A stretch of DNA of 64,000 nucleotides from positions 1,240,001 through 1,304,000 of the forward strand of contig CM069876.1 of the NCBI GenBank assembly GCA_036172665.1. The letters are read 5' to 3'. This document shows positions 47,646-58,860 of this stretch, one piece after another. This DNA comes from Prosopocoilus inquinatus (Eukaryota; Arthropoda; Insecta; Coleoptera; Lucanidae). The notes beneath the pieces were generated by a model, which saw only the letters and a list, made by a program, of their open reading frames with translations, did no database searches and was not told where the DNA came from. A program made the translations under genes and the position numbers. The number at the start of each line of letters is the position of its first letter. Within the stretch, counting starts at the first letter, position 1.

Positions 47646-49053
47646 TTGCAAGATATGTTTTGTTGTTTGCAAAAGACGAACTTAATGTTTTGCAAAATTA
47701 ATGTTAGTGTTTGCAAAAAATTTCTTAATTTAACCTCTCACACTTTAAAAGCTAATTGATCTAAAGTAGAAAGTACAGAAAGCATACAGAAGTTTTGTTA
47801 ATGTCTTAGCATAATTGATTTCTAACGTACACATGTTTACTAACAGCAAATGTTGATTCAAAATTAATTTTAAAAAATTCAAAAGACTACCTACATTAAA
47901 AATGTATCAATTCGTACAGGTACAGTGCCCGAAAAAAGTAAAGTCTCCCACATAAAACGCAAATGTTCGGACTAAGCTGATGAGACCCAGATTACAGGGA
48001 GGCGGCCAAGCATTGCGATAATCCCGCTTGCGAAATGTATTTAATCTGCTTGAAGTTACGTCAACTGAAAGTTTGCCTGCTTGAATTTAAACTATGGAGA
48101 TAAAAAATATCTGTGTATTTAATTTTCTTTTTAATTCTGAAAGCCTGTTTCTTTTAACGTACTAAAGCCGCAGTTAACGCATAACACAAAGCAACGTGTT
48201 ATGCCGTTTAATTTTTTATGATAAATTCGATAGGAAAGCAGACATTTACGATTAAAAAAATGCATTGAAATTCCTATGATGCCTAATCAAAGTGGACACA
48301 CGGTATATCGATTCGTATTGACATAAATATAAAAACTGTATCGAAATACGATAAACAGTTCATCGTATTTGTGTAACGAATTATAATATTAAAATCATAA
48401 ATATAATATAATACATATTAATTGTTTTTTGTTGCTTTGAAACGTATATAGGGTGTTCAAGGGAAGCCGCTACAACTTTTTTATTTGTATTTTTACGAAG
48501 TAACTTAAATTAGAAAAGCTTTACGACCTTTCCTCCTTGATTTTATGGTGCTTTCGGAAAAACAAATCACTATCAGGTTTTCAAGATTTTCAATTGTTTT
48601 CGACTTTTTAATTGGAACACCAAGATTTTATGTTCTGCTAAGAATTTTAAGCAAACTTTTGTTTCTAATAATCAATTACATAATTTATTACATAATTTAT
48701 TACAGAATAAACATTAACACCATAAGAGGCGAGTCGTTAATTTATTATATAAATATGTACAATAGAAATTTAAAAAGCAAATATGAATCGAGCAGGTCAA
48801 AATCAAACGATCAACGACTAATTTTTTTTTAACGTTTACCTACTCAATTCATTAAAAAATTCCACATTTGATATTAAAATAATTAAATTAAAGATGCGTC
48901 TGTTATTCTGGCAATGTGTAATTTGTAATAAATAATGAACGTGATTATTAGAAACTGAAATTAGCTTAAAATTTTGAGCAGAACATGAGTTAACACAAGG
49001 CAAATTTTTTAACACGTAAATCCTTATGGCCACAATTAAAAAAGAACACTGTA
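47646..49053. other. intergenic sequence between fw and sqh
   Basis: No gene seen. The stretch 48448-48585 (ATAGGGTGTTCAAGG ... CGGAAAAACAAAT) resembles 60965-61105, so both are copies of an undefined repeat. Confidence 0.4.
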
Positions 49054-49584
49054 TATAGGGTGTCCAAAGTGTCTAAAGTATACAAGATAGAAAAGAAATC
49101 CAAACGAGCTGAGGTGTAACTCAGCCAGCTCTATTTTCTAAAATTATTTTTGGCTGTATAGGTGTTCAGTAACTGAGAGCCATACCAAAGTTATATAATA
49201 ACTAATAGATGAAATATTGTATTGCCTACCTACAAAAATTCATGATGAAATGTAAATAAATAATCAAACTGTAAGAGCTCAAATTAGAACAATGTATTAT
49301 ACACTATCATTAATATCTTACAAACTCTTGAATAAAACTGCTGAAATTTTTGGTTATTACCTACTCGTTATGCGTACTTTCGAAATATGCAAAAATATAC
49401 TGGGTGTTCCATTTAAAAAAAATATAACTTTGGTATGACTCTCAGTTACTGAACACTCTGCATAGTCAAAAATAATTTTAGAAAATAGAGCTGGCTGAGT
49501 TACACCTCAGCTCGTTTGAATTTCTTTTCTACCTTTCATACTTTAGACGGTAGAGAAAACCGCAGTACTCAGTGGACACCTGTA
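49054..49584. mobile_element. 531-bp fold-back element
   Basis: Left TATAGGGTGTCC ... CAAACGAGCTGAGGTG and right CACCTCAGCTCGTTTG ... GGACACCTGTATA are inverted copies; inner CAGTAACTGAGAG/CTCTCAGTTACTG also pair. A one-armed relative lies at about 30610-31010. Confidence 0.75.
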
Positions 49585-50823
49585 TACATACATTTTTTAT
49601 TGTTATTATTAATCTGCTTAGTGTTATTCAGAAAAGCACTATAAAAGCATGCAAAACTAAAATAGATCTTGATTCCTTAAAATACAATTCGTAAATGACA
49701 AAAATCTTTATGAAAAACTTAAAACCAAAAATTGCAGACCCTTATGAAATAAAAATTCTAAATAAGAATATTTTAATTTTCTATGAGCCGTTAGGCATCA
49801 CCGCGAGGAGAGTCATACAACCGTCAAGAGCATGCGCTTTACAAAAAATACAAAGTTTTTTCGTTGTGCGCATACTCCTGATGGTTCTGCGACGATTTGG
49901 GATTGCCATCGGAGGACTCAAACAAGTTTATTGACAGAGTGGAATGATTTTTATTGTGTACGATAAAATTATTACTTATTGCATTATTATTCATCAAAGT
50001 AATAGAAACCATAATTTTTTAAACCCTAGAAACAATAGAATGAATTTAAATAAATAAATCTAGAAACAACATCAAGAGATTTGAAAATTTAGTTACACAA
50101 ATTTAAACAGATTTAAATTTCTCTATACATTCCCGACTCCGTATTAAATTAATTTATACTGGTTTATAATTTTATTTAAAAATGTAATTACGTTTAGTTT
50201 AACACTTAAAATGAATTTTACAGGATTAGAAATCAAAGTCCGAAACTTACAAGTACATAAGAATGAAATCACCGTCGATAAGGAAGCCTCTTTAAAAAGC
50301 AGAAACCGCATTAGAAGTCGCTATTATAAATTCGCGAGGACCGGAACCGAAACAAAAAAGGCGAAAGTTCTGCATAATCTTATGAGAAGTTCTCTGAAAA
50401 AGAAGAAGAGAAGGCTGAAAGTGATGAAAATAAGAAGAAAAGTGGAGATTCAATTGAGAGCATGTTATCGAGTTATTATTCGTAAGAAGGTGGTGACTGT
50501 AAAATAAATAGTCATTTGTGCCATACATATTTTTTCTTATTATTAGTTATAAAACTTGTTTTCATGAATAGACGCAATAAAAGTAATCGTTTATTGTACA
50601 ATTGTTTATTTTTTCGCAGTAACGTGTATAATAATAACGGCTCATTTTCTAAATTTTTTATTTTAGTAATCCATGACTTTTATAAACTAACAGCTAAAGT
50701 AAGCTTTTAATGAATGAAGCAGGCCTTAATTTATTAAATTTGAATTATCTGTCAATCTGATGATTTAAATTCAAAATTTCAGTTGTCTTGTCAGAATTGC
50801 CAACAACTTTTCTCAAAATCATG
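49585..50823. other. intergenic sequence, no recognised gene
   Basis: A Lys/Arg-rich frame at 50211-50507 has no family features and is probably spurious. Confidence 0.4.
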
Positions 50824-50831
50824 GCTTAATC

Positions 50832-51417
50832 CAGCGTTTCCCAAACTTTTAGGTTTCGCGACTCCCTTATGAGCTGTGTTACGATTCCCCCCCCCCCCCC
50901 CACACCTTAATTAAGTCGAATCTTGAAGTTGAATACTGTTACTAAACGATTATTATTTGAGACTCGTCATTACATTTCATAACACATTTGTTTTAACACT
51001 TTTCTCTAAAACTATTTACATTGTAGGTTCAAAATAAAAGAAAACCCTATGGTATATGTACAGTCGCGAGCTTTAAATTTTGGGCGTCAGTGTCAATCAA
51101 AACGTGAGTTTTAATTCTAGAAATTAGAAATTTTCATTTGTGTTTTACCACGAAATAAAGTAAATATTTAAGAGATTATTCATGGCATTCAAAATAAGAC
51201 ACAGATATCGTTAGTTTTAATAAAATACAAGTTCTGTGCCAACCTTTGACAATTAATGATGACCAAAATTTATTGCTCGCGACTGTATGTATATGCAATC
51301 TCTTGTAACAAATAATATGATAAATTAGTTGCAATTTGGGATTATTTCTTTTTAATTTGTTCTGTTGCGTCCCCTTTTGAAGACTTATGCGCCCCCAAGG
51401 GGGTTTCGGAAACGCTG
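50832..51417. mobile_element. hAT MITE, CAGCGTTTCCCAAACTTT family, copy 3, perfect target duplication
   Basis: Ends CAGCGTTTCCCAAAC and GTTTCGGAAACGCTG; GCTTAATC is duplicated exactly at 50824-50831 and 51418-51425. It contains a run of 15 C near 50887-50901. It is longer (586 bp) than the other two copies. Confidence 0.85.
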
Positions 51418-51940
51418 GCTTAATCCATTAAAAATTTAAAAAATGATTTGCAAAAGTAAATACTGAAAAAGGATATTACTTAAGAAAAAGCGGTTGCTGA
51501 AATATTAGATGAGTAAAGATTCCAAGCATTTGCTAAACATAACTGTTTAATTTTCAATACAGTTAATCAAATAAATAAATATAAATCGCCAACCTTCAGA
51601 GACATCACTGCACTAACTTTGATATTTGTGTTTCACTAGCAGGGCGATTTGCTTTCTCTAATTACTAAACTCGTGCTGTGCACTTTGAAATTGAAACGTT
51701 CCAGGGAAAAACGCAATAAATCTTACCCATAACCAGTGGTGTAGCTAGGGTCAATATTCATTGGGGGCCCCCACTCATCTAAAGTACAGAGATGAGGTCA
51801 ATAATAAACAATTATTTACTCCACTGCACAATATACATATTAGCAAATAATATACTTAACTGAAGTTTGTTCTTGTCCGATGAAAATTGTAAGTACAAAG
51901 TCTTTTTAATCTCAAACCGGAAAGAAAAATGAAGAGAACA

Positions 51941-51982
51941 CACTCAACGTTTCGCTATAGATTTATAGCTTCGTCAGGAGTG
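51941..51982 (-). ncRNA. minimal hammerhead-like motif, mirror arm
   Basis: Reverse complement of 52000-52041 with the same core, stems and extra A. Confidence 0.48.
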
Positions 51983-51999
51983 AAACTTTTCTTTTTTTT

Positions 52000-52041
52000 C
52001 ACTCCTGACGAAGCTATAAATCTATAGCGAAACGTTGAGTG
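52000..52041 (+). ncRNA. minimal hammerhead-like motif in palindrome arm
   Basis: Stem I CACTC/GAGTG encloses CTGACGA (52005-52011), stem II GCTATA/TATAGC and GAAA (52029-52032); ACGT forms a two-pair stem III and GTT is the candidate site (after 52036). There is one extra A between the core and stem II, so activity is uncertain. The mirror arm (51941-51982, minus) has the same layout. Confidence 0.5.
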
Positions 52042-52161
52042 TGTTCTCTTCATTTTTCTTTCCGGTTTGAGATTAAAAAAACTTTGTACTTACAATATAC
52101 TTAACGATGAACAGTTAAAATAGCGACATCTTACTATCGCTTTTTGACCTGACATTGCAGT

Positions 52162-52218
52162 AGTCTCTGCTGAAGAAGCCCCAAGCAGGGCTGAAACAGC
52201 TGTACAGAGGGTGCTCGA
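52162..52218 (+). ncRNA. hammerhead ribozyme motif, third copy
   Basis: CTGAAGA (52170-52176), stem II AGCCC/GGGCT, GAAA (52193-52196), ACAG/CTGT and A52204 (GTA site). The inner stem I TCTCTG/CAGAGG is intact, but the outer TCGAGC half present at 1404 is missing. Its upstream flank 52118-52162 matches the complement of 1602-1660. Confidence 0.62.
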
Positions 52219-52655
52219 GGTTTTTACTGCAATCAAAAACGATTTGTACAATTTTTTTCTAAATATACTTAACGTTAAAGTATGTCCTCCAGAGTATCAT
52301 TAACATGAAAAAATTTGAAAAAGTCTCTCAATATACAGTATGTCTACGGATTGGGTTCACAATAGGAAAAACATTTTTATTTTCGAGTTGTCGAGAAAAA
52401 TTATACTTTATCAAATTTTTTGCTTGTCCTAAAACCCCCAAAAAATCACAAAATGTGGTAAATTCTGTTGATACCCGAGAAAAATTGAAAATTCTCTATT
52501 GACTTTTGCAAAATATCGCAAAATCTTTAAGTTTTTCTTAATAAAATCACCTAAACTGTTCCTGCTTGAGTCGTGAATTAAGTTCTCATAATATAAAAAA
52601 GGTAAAATTTAAAAAGATTATTGTTGCAAATCGTTTTTGATTGCAGTGAAACCCT

Positions 52656-52718
52656 TGAGCAGTTTCTGTACAGCTGCTTCAGCCCTATTTGGGGGTTCTT
52701 CAGCAGAAGCGTAGCTCG
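52656..52718 (-). ncRNA. degenerate hammerhead copy
   Basis: CTGAAGA (complement of 52697-52703) is kept, but GAAA has become GAAG, and stem II has a C-C mismatch. The outer GAGC/GCTC pairing survives. Probably inactive. Confidence 0.45.
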
Positions 52719-53095
52719 GGAGTTCCACTGCAAACCAAAACGATTCGACCAAGAATTATTGCAATTGCGATTTGCTGATGAACAGCAAGGTTGGTAAAAC
52801 TGATATTGCATCTACCAGGTTGCCTCGTTCTCATTTAATATGGAGGTTGAAATTTCCTCCCCGCAAAAGTAACTCATGACGTCACACGAAACTTCTATCC
52901 GTCACAGTGAAGTAAATAGAGTGAGTTTCCTAGAGTTTTATCTAGTTCACTAAAAATGGAATCAATTCTGTGGTCCTATTATTCAAATAAAGCAAAAACC
53001 TCGTTAATATGCCCATTGGATTTCATCAAGTGACCTGACGTAAAGTGATACGCACCCTCTGTCCCCTCCGTTGATCAATGCAACCTTCTAATATA

Positions 53096-54433
53096 CAGGG
53101 TGTTCTTTTACTGTGTGCAAATATTTAAACTTATAATACATCACCATAAATAGCAACGATTAAACTTATATGCCCTTAACACTAAGTTAATAGTTTTCGA
53201 GAAAAATGCATTGGAAGATTTTCACCAAGCCGTTTGAGAACTGCTGGCATAGCTAACAGCTGGATGGTACGCCGCCTTGCCTGTGTGAATGACGACCCGA
53301 TGACGTAAACGAACATCTGTTTGATTCGTATGAGGCCTATTAATAGATCGTAACAGTAGAACCATTTTTAACGCGCTCACAAAGCGTCTGGGTAATTAAA
53401 ACAAGTGCCATTTCGCTCCAAGTAATTACAATTTTAGGTATTTTCAAATTATAAACCGACGATTATAATTACCGCACAAAAAATGCGGATTAGTTAAATA
53501 ATGACATCACCGGCATTCATCGTTTTATTTTCGGATATTTTACCCTCACAAGTAATAAATTACCTTTCCATTTGTAATTAAATAGATTAAGATTTCTTTA
53601 GTTTAATAAAGAAACTTTAAAATAATTTTGTAATTTATCTTCTGTTTGTACCTACAGTTTAAAATCGGCCGCATTACGTAATCACACTAGGCAGAATAAA
53701 ATAGCTGTTAAAACTGATACGTGCTCACTACCGATATGACTGACATTAAATTTACAATTTCTATTAATTCAATTATGAAATTCGGCTAAGTAAAGCATTT
53801 TTAACGCGGTTGCATTGCAATTTCCAAAATTTATAAATTGATTAGTATCTTAAAGTATTCTCGCAAGCATTCGATAAAGTCGCAGTTTCACATTTCTTTT
53901 GATGCTTTTTATTATGGCAATTTTTTGAGTTTTTACAACGGCGGCCGCTGTAACGCGTTTCAGGTGGGGCAGTATTACATTAACGTTCCGCAGTTACGAA
54001 AAATTTGACAAACAAAGATAGATTTTTGATTCGTAAAAACGCATATTAAGACCGTAATGGCATTTACAAATAATTAAAAAAGAGATATGTTACTCTTGTA
54101 CGGGGAAGTCCGCGGAAACGCACATTTGGCCCGGGCATTGTAATAAACGATATCAGTGATTTTTATTACGAAACGCTGGAGAATGAGTTTATATGCGAGA
54201 CTCTTTTTATGATCGGCGCTGTGTGTGGGCACACCCTCTAACTACAGAGGAAGGCGTCCGTGACCTTGCTGAATATTTCTCTCTCGCACATTTCAGCAGT
54301 CTCAAACAAGTAGAACCTCTGAATTTTTTTGGCTCTGATTCGGTAGCCACCCGAAAATACGCGCAGAAGGTAGAATTTCACGTACTTATTATACTGAGGT
54401 TTTTTTATTTGCACACAGTAAAAGAACACTCTG
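53096..54433. mobile_element. 1.34-kb TIR element with TA duplication
   Basis: TIRs CAGGGTGTTCTTTTACTGTG and, reversed, CAGAGTGTTCTTTTACTGTG differ at one base; TA flanks both sides. It contains no intact transposase. The left 300 bp match 29266-29400 beside the DUF4817 pseudogene, the likely source of its transposase. Confidence 0.82.
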
Positions 54434-55080
54434 TATTGTGATTGTGATATACGGTTGAAACGAGAATAGAAAAAAATCGCAGCTCAATTCAATTCAATTC
54501 CAGAAAGCTAGAAATTGAAGGGGGAAATTAAAATCGTATTGGCTGAAGAATAAGTGACATCTTTTGCTTGACTGCGCTTAACTAGGGGCTGCCAATTTTA
54601 CTATTTGAAAGTGAAAACATTTCTCTAATTGAAAGTAGAGTAAAATTAAATATTTTATATTTATGTAATATTTTACGAAATATTAATTTCATGGAAGTAA
54701 TGCACCAGGCCCCCCAAACATTTGCAGGCACTGGACCTGGAACCTGAACGTATGTAAACGTCGGTGGTAAACGTACTTATATCAAATGGAAACCAATATT
54801 GCCCATATAAGGCAATCACATTGTAATGACCTAAATTTCAAATCGAGACCACTTTCCCGCACATCTGTTCGCAATTGCTATTATAAATGATATATTAATA
54901 AAACAATTTTTAATTTATATAATCAAAGGTAAGGATTTGAAACGTTTGGAATCAGATTGGTATCAGGAAATCAAGATATTTCAGTCGGGAAATTTTAAAT
55001 TTAAATTTCCCACTAGTTTGCTCAACTCTTATTGGCCGATCGGTATCGCTGAGGTGTGGTACGCCATTATTAATCGTGAG
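54434..55080. other. sqh: sqh upstream region
   Basis: Directly upstream of the probable sqh initiator; apart from the inverted CCAAT at 55030 no regulatory site can be argued. Confidence 0.4.
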
Positions 55081-55141
55081 TCAGTCATCCTGTACGGTAT
55101 ATTGTTATAAAAAATTTATTTTGAGGAAATTTAGACTACAA
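55081..55141 (+). promoter_or_regulatory. sqh: probable sqh initiator and 5' UTR exon
   Basis: TCAGTC at 55081-55086 matches the arthropod initiator consensus (TCAGTY), and an ATTGG (inverted CCAAT) lies at 55030-55034. A good donor, A|GTAAGT, occurs at 55141/55142. The coding exon begins directly after TTTTCTAG at 55360, two bases before the ATG, so a 5' UTR intron of about 219 bp is likely. Transcript data would settle it. Confidence 0.42.
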
Positions 55142-55362
55142 GTAAGTACTAATTATTATTATTATTAATTTAAATTCACAGTATAAATAATTTACGAAAG
55201 GCTGACAAAACTCCTATTATTCTTCAGCTTTCAATTTGTTGACAATAAACTTGTCCTGATTCTTAATAAAATTGTGCAGGCTATTTTAATGTAAACAAAG
55301 TACCTATTGTGTGTTCTTTAAATTTGTCGGAATTTAATCAAAAATATAAAACTTTTCTAGAA

Positions 55363-55552
55363 ATGTCTTCTCGCAAAACCGTTAGCCGTCGAGGTACTAC
55401 AAAGAAGCGAGCTCAGAGGGCCACTTCGAATGTGTTTGCTATGTTTGACCAGGCCCAAATTGCCGAGTTCAAGGAAGCTTTTAACATGATTGATCAGAAT
55501 CATGATGGTTTCGTAGATAAAGAAGATCTGCATGATATGCTTGCTTCCTTGG
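55363..55552 (+). CDS. sqh: non-muscle myosin regulatory light chain, coding exon 1
   Basis: The ATG at 55363 opens [20 protein letters not shown], then [20 protein letters not shown] and the EF-hand loop [12 protein letters not shown]. The R-A-T-S-N-V-F motif (T21/S22 counting Met) is the conserved MLCK/Rok phosphorylation site of non-muscle regulatory light chains. The exon ends in phase 1 at GTGAGT. I chose this Met over an in-frame ATG at 55309 because the acceptor-like TTTTCTAG lies between them and only the shorter start gives the family N-terminus and length (174 aa). Confidence 0.97.
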
Positions 55553-55581
55553 GTGAGTCAACATAATAATCTTAAATTTCT

Positions 55582-56320
55582 TGTAAGGGGATTATTAGAC
55601 ATATTAATAAAGATATTTCGGAGGAAGAAATTATGAAAATATTTAAAACATCTAATAATACTTCTATTACGAATGTTAAAAGAATTAAATGGAGAGTTAC
55701 AGATAATGAAATAATTAGTTATGTTAATACTTCTTCTATTGTTGTTACATTTAGAGGTAAAGTGTTACCAGAATAAATTTTCTCCTTTTACTGTCTTCGA
55801 ATTCCAGAAACTTATGTTTTTGCAGTTATTCAACGTTTTAATTGCTGTAGATACGGGGATACACAATGTAATTGAATCGTTGAGTGCATAATGGTGTTCA
55901 GTCCAAATTTACTGTGTTGAGAAAACCACAAATAACTTACAATAGATTTTTATTTTAAGTAATTATTGGTTTCAGGAGGCTGCAGATATTCTTATCTGAA
56001 AGAATTTTAAGTCAATAATTCACTTAAAATAAAAATCCAGAAAGTTAATTGTTGTTTTCTCAACATAGTAAATTTGGACTGAACACAATTATGCACTCAT
56101 CGAATCAATTGTAAAGGTAATCTTAGGTATGCAGCTTGTAATGGTTCACACTCTTTGAATAATTGTTCAAGTAAATTAAATCCATCTTGTTCCTACTCAT
56201 AATTCAAATGAATTTGGCTTCAAAGTTGCTGATAGAAAATGTCCCAGTATTTTTGAGACAATAGAAGATTATAGGGTGCATGACAATAATATAAAATTAT
56301 TAATTAAAGCTCTCTAATTG
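55582..56320 (+). pseudogene. non-LTR (jockey/X-element-like) gag fragment, interrupted
   Basis: In the sqh intron, 55582-55776 is open and reads GIIRHINKDISEEEIMKIF ... VKRIKWRV ... TSSIVVTFRGKVLPE, the pattern of jockey-clade ORF1. After a frameshift, YVFAVIQRFNCCRYGDTQC starts the zinc-knuckle region. A palindromic insert (55872-56112) then splits it, and the frame resumes with RYAACNGSHSLNNC and RKCPSIFETIEDY. The ORF1 product is an RNA-binding protein of the retrotransposon; here it is only a relic. Confidence 0.72.
55872..56112. mobile_element. palindromic MITE inside the gag relic
   Basis: TTGAGTGCATAATGGTGTTC ... GTGTTGAGAAAAC is mirrored by GTTTTCTCAACATAG ... CAATTATGCACTCAT. TGTAA is present on both sides of the insertion (a possible 5-bp duplication), and the zinc-knuckle sequence continues when the insert is skipped. 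Confidence 0.68.
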
Positions 56321-58077
56321 AGACTATAGTCAATAACACACGCGAAAACACTATTTCTATTTATTATTCTCTCAAATTAATAAATAAAATCGAAAATATT
56401 CAAATATAAATCACGTGACTTCAAAAGGCTTTCCATTCGTTGTGACGTCATTGTTCACAAAATGTCACTTGACGTTTATGTTGTATGCAGACCGTTGTCA
56501 AATAGTTTGAATGTGTGCTCTTAATATGTGCTGAAAAATTTAGTTTTAATTTAAGCAACAATTACGAAGTGAATGTCTTAAAGAAATTATATTTTTTTAC
56601 TTTGTTGATGAGAAATTTGTGGTGGAAACGGGAACTTTTCGCCATTGAGAAGTAAGGTTGGTAACACTAAATTTTGTGAAACGCTTATAAATAATTTATT
56701 CTGAGTTCTTGCACAGGTATTTTTACATTATAGCACAGCACAATATTGATAACATGTCTTACTATTCATTGTAATAAGTTTTATGTGTTCCTATTGATAT
56801 TCACTTGTTACGATTTGACAACATGAACTGTAGACGTTTACGATAATTGGAGCGGTATATACCGGTTAATATCTTCTCTCATTCTTACTTGCATTAAACG
56901 CATTCGTTCTATCTTTCTTTTCTACCCCGATCCGTGTACCGCTCCAATTATCGTAAACGCCTATTGACGTCACACGGTTAGAATGTGCGTTTTGGCGGGA
57001 ATTTAATCAATTCAAATTTCTTTACTTTTTTACGGCTTTAATATTCATTTATGAAAAAAAGAAATATATCTAAATTATCGTATTTTTACCTACTTTCAAA
57101 TAAAATCTTTAAAAAAATGTTCATGTACCCTATTGAAGGCTTGGCTTTGATGCAATAAACGGTCCATGTTTTATCAAAATTTACTTCTCGATATTTTTCA
57201 GATGTTCTTAATGTCGCACATCGTTTCATACAAAAATTAGTTAAGTCCGAGGTACAGAAACAACTTTCTTGTAATGGGGACTTAAATATTTTCAGTTGTA
57301 TCATTGACTTAACAAGTAAAAATTTAAAACACTTTTGATTTTGTAAATTTTGCACTTACGTCCATTACATTCCAACATTTATAAACAACAAACTTTTTAT
57401 AAATTTACTCTTAAAGTGAAAGTTCTTAACAGATTGTCAGCAGAGTCTCTAAGTGTAATGCTGAAATACTAAAGCACCACGTGTGAATTATTGATTTAAA
57501 AGCTAATGATGACAGTAGGGTTGGATAGTTCTGCTTTTATCAGATTGTGAAATTAATAAATTTTTGTCAACAGACTGTCAATTTACCACAGGTTTTCTTT
57601 GTGTAACCTGTGCTTTGTTGCCGTTTGCTTTACAGTAAAAGTTTTCAATAATAAATTTTTCTGTGTTCGTGATTAGTATTTGCATGCGTTTAGGTTATTC
57701 TGATGGCCGAGACTATTCTTAATAAGCAGCATACGTTTCCTTTCTATTTATTTTTCGAATGCCGCTGAACCCGTGAATCATTTGTAACAACTCTGTGTGT
57801 ATATAAATATAAATAAAAAACATTTTTCGATTTAACTTTGATTGCAAAGAACAATTTATGGATCTACACATTGTATACTGTAGGATTCCGATATTTCCGA
57901 TATGATGGTATTGATTAAAGTCAGTTTTTCTATCAAATGTTGCCTGAATTAAAAAAAAATGCCTTAGCTTAACATTGCGCAACTTGAACTCTCTTGAGTT
58001 TGTATATGTATGGTAAAGATAAGATATGCCGCATAATTCTAGATAATCGTGTGTATTCTGTAAGCACCAGCCCATTT
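56321..58077. other. sqh intron, mostly unannotated
   Basis: Apart from the inverted repeat at 56833-56961, no exon or element was recognised. Confidence 0.4.
56833..56961. repeat. inverted repeat in sqh intron
   Basis: CGTTTACGATAATTGGAGCG and its complement CGCTCCAATTATCGTAAACG lie about 80 bp apart. Confidence 0.7.
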
Positions 58078-58265
58078 CAATTGATACCTAACAATAATTG
58101 AAGAGAATTAATTGATACGTAACCACAGCAATCTACCAATGACACTACAGTATGCCGTAATAATCAATTGAAGAGAATACGGTTTTAAAAAAATCAATTG
58201 TTATGCTTGTTACATATAAATCGTAATAAGCATAACAATTGATAAGAAATGCTTACAGAATAGAG
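58078..58265. repeat. AATTGAT-rich MITE-like repeat in sqh intron
   Basis: Many CAATTGAT palindromes and an end resembling the 41838 MITE terminus (TTACAGAATAGAGTC). Complementary TTATGCTTGTTAC / GTAATAAGCATAA blocks lie inside. Confidence 0.5.
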
Positions 58266-58435
58266 TCTAGTTAGTAATTGCCAATACAATATTGTACTCG
58301 AAAGAAAAGAGGTATTTATAATTTCCAGTATTCTTTAAAGTAATTAGTGTTTATTTTATTGAATTTCCTTTTTAGACATAATTTGGTTGGCTTTGGAAAT
58401 ACATAACTGAAGAATTGTAAACTAAATATTTTCAG

Positions 58436-58770
58436 GTAAAAACCCAACGGATGACTACCTTGATGCAATGATGAACGAGGCGCCTGGTCCAATAAACTTC
58501 ACCATGTTTCTCACCCTCTTTGGCGAACGCCTCCAAGGCACTGACCCTGAAGATGTCATCAAAAATGCATTCGGATGCTTTGATGAAGAAAATCTAGGGG
58601 TCATCAATGAGGAACGTTTACGTGAACTGCTCACAACAATGGGAGACAGATTTTCTGATGATGAGGTGGATGAAATGTACAGAGAAGCACCAATCAGGGG
58701 AGGACTATTTGATTATGTTGAGTTTACTCGCATTTTGAAACATGGAGCTAAGGACAAAGATGAGCAATAA
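58436..58770 (+). CDS. sqh: non-muscle myosin regulatory light chain, coding exon 2
   Basis: Following a TATTTTCAG acceptor, the frame continues from exon 1 with [20 protein letters not shown], then [20 protein letters not shown] and [20 protein letters not shown], ending [10 protein letters not shown] and TAA. The joined protein is 174 residues, the usual length of Drosophila Sqh. The protein binds myosin II heavy chain (Zipper) IQ motifs and its phosphorylation activates actomyosin contraction. The second and later EF-hands lack the full calcium-binding set, as is normal for this family. The preceding intron (55553-58435) carries transposon remnants. Confidence 0.97.
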
Positions 58771-58834
58771 TGTCAATATGTTCTTGCATTTGGAAAATAA
58801 TTTTTAATAGTAGACATCTCAATAATAGAGTCGT

Positions 58835-58840
58835 AATAAA
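58835..58840 (+). promoter_or_regulatory. sqh: sqh poly(A) signal
   Basis: AATAAA lies 65 bp after the sqh stop, followed by T-rich sequence; it predicts a short 3' UTR. Confidence 0.6.
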
Positions 58841-58860
58841 ATTTGTATTTATAAAGTCTT

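Larger units (their letters stand above)
51889..52094. repeat. 206-bp near-perfect palindrome with hammerhead-like arms
   Basis: GTAAGTACAAAG at the left pairs with CTTTGTACTTAC at the right, and nearly every base between pairs up to a T-rich centre. Each arm contains CTGACGA and GAAACGTT in hammerhead order. Confidence 0.85.

Noticed and set aside
50211..50507. Lys/Arg-rich 98-codon frame as a small basic protein
   Set aside because: No family pattern, no splice or promoter signals, composition explains it.
55309..55362. Upstream in-frame ATG of the sqh reading frame as the true start
   Set aside because: The extra 18 residues are not part of the family N-terminus, and an acceptor-like TTTTCTAG ends two bases before the internal ATG.
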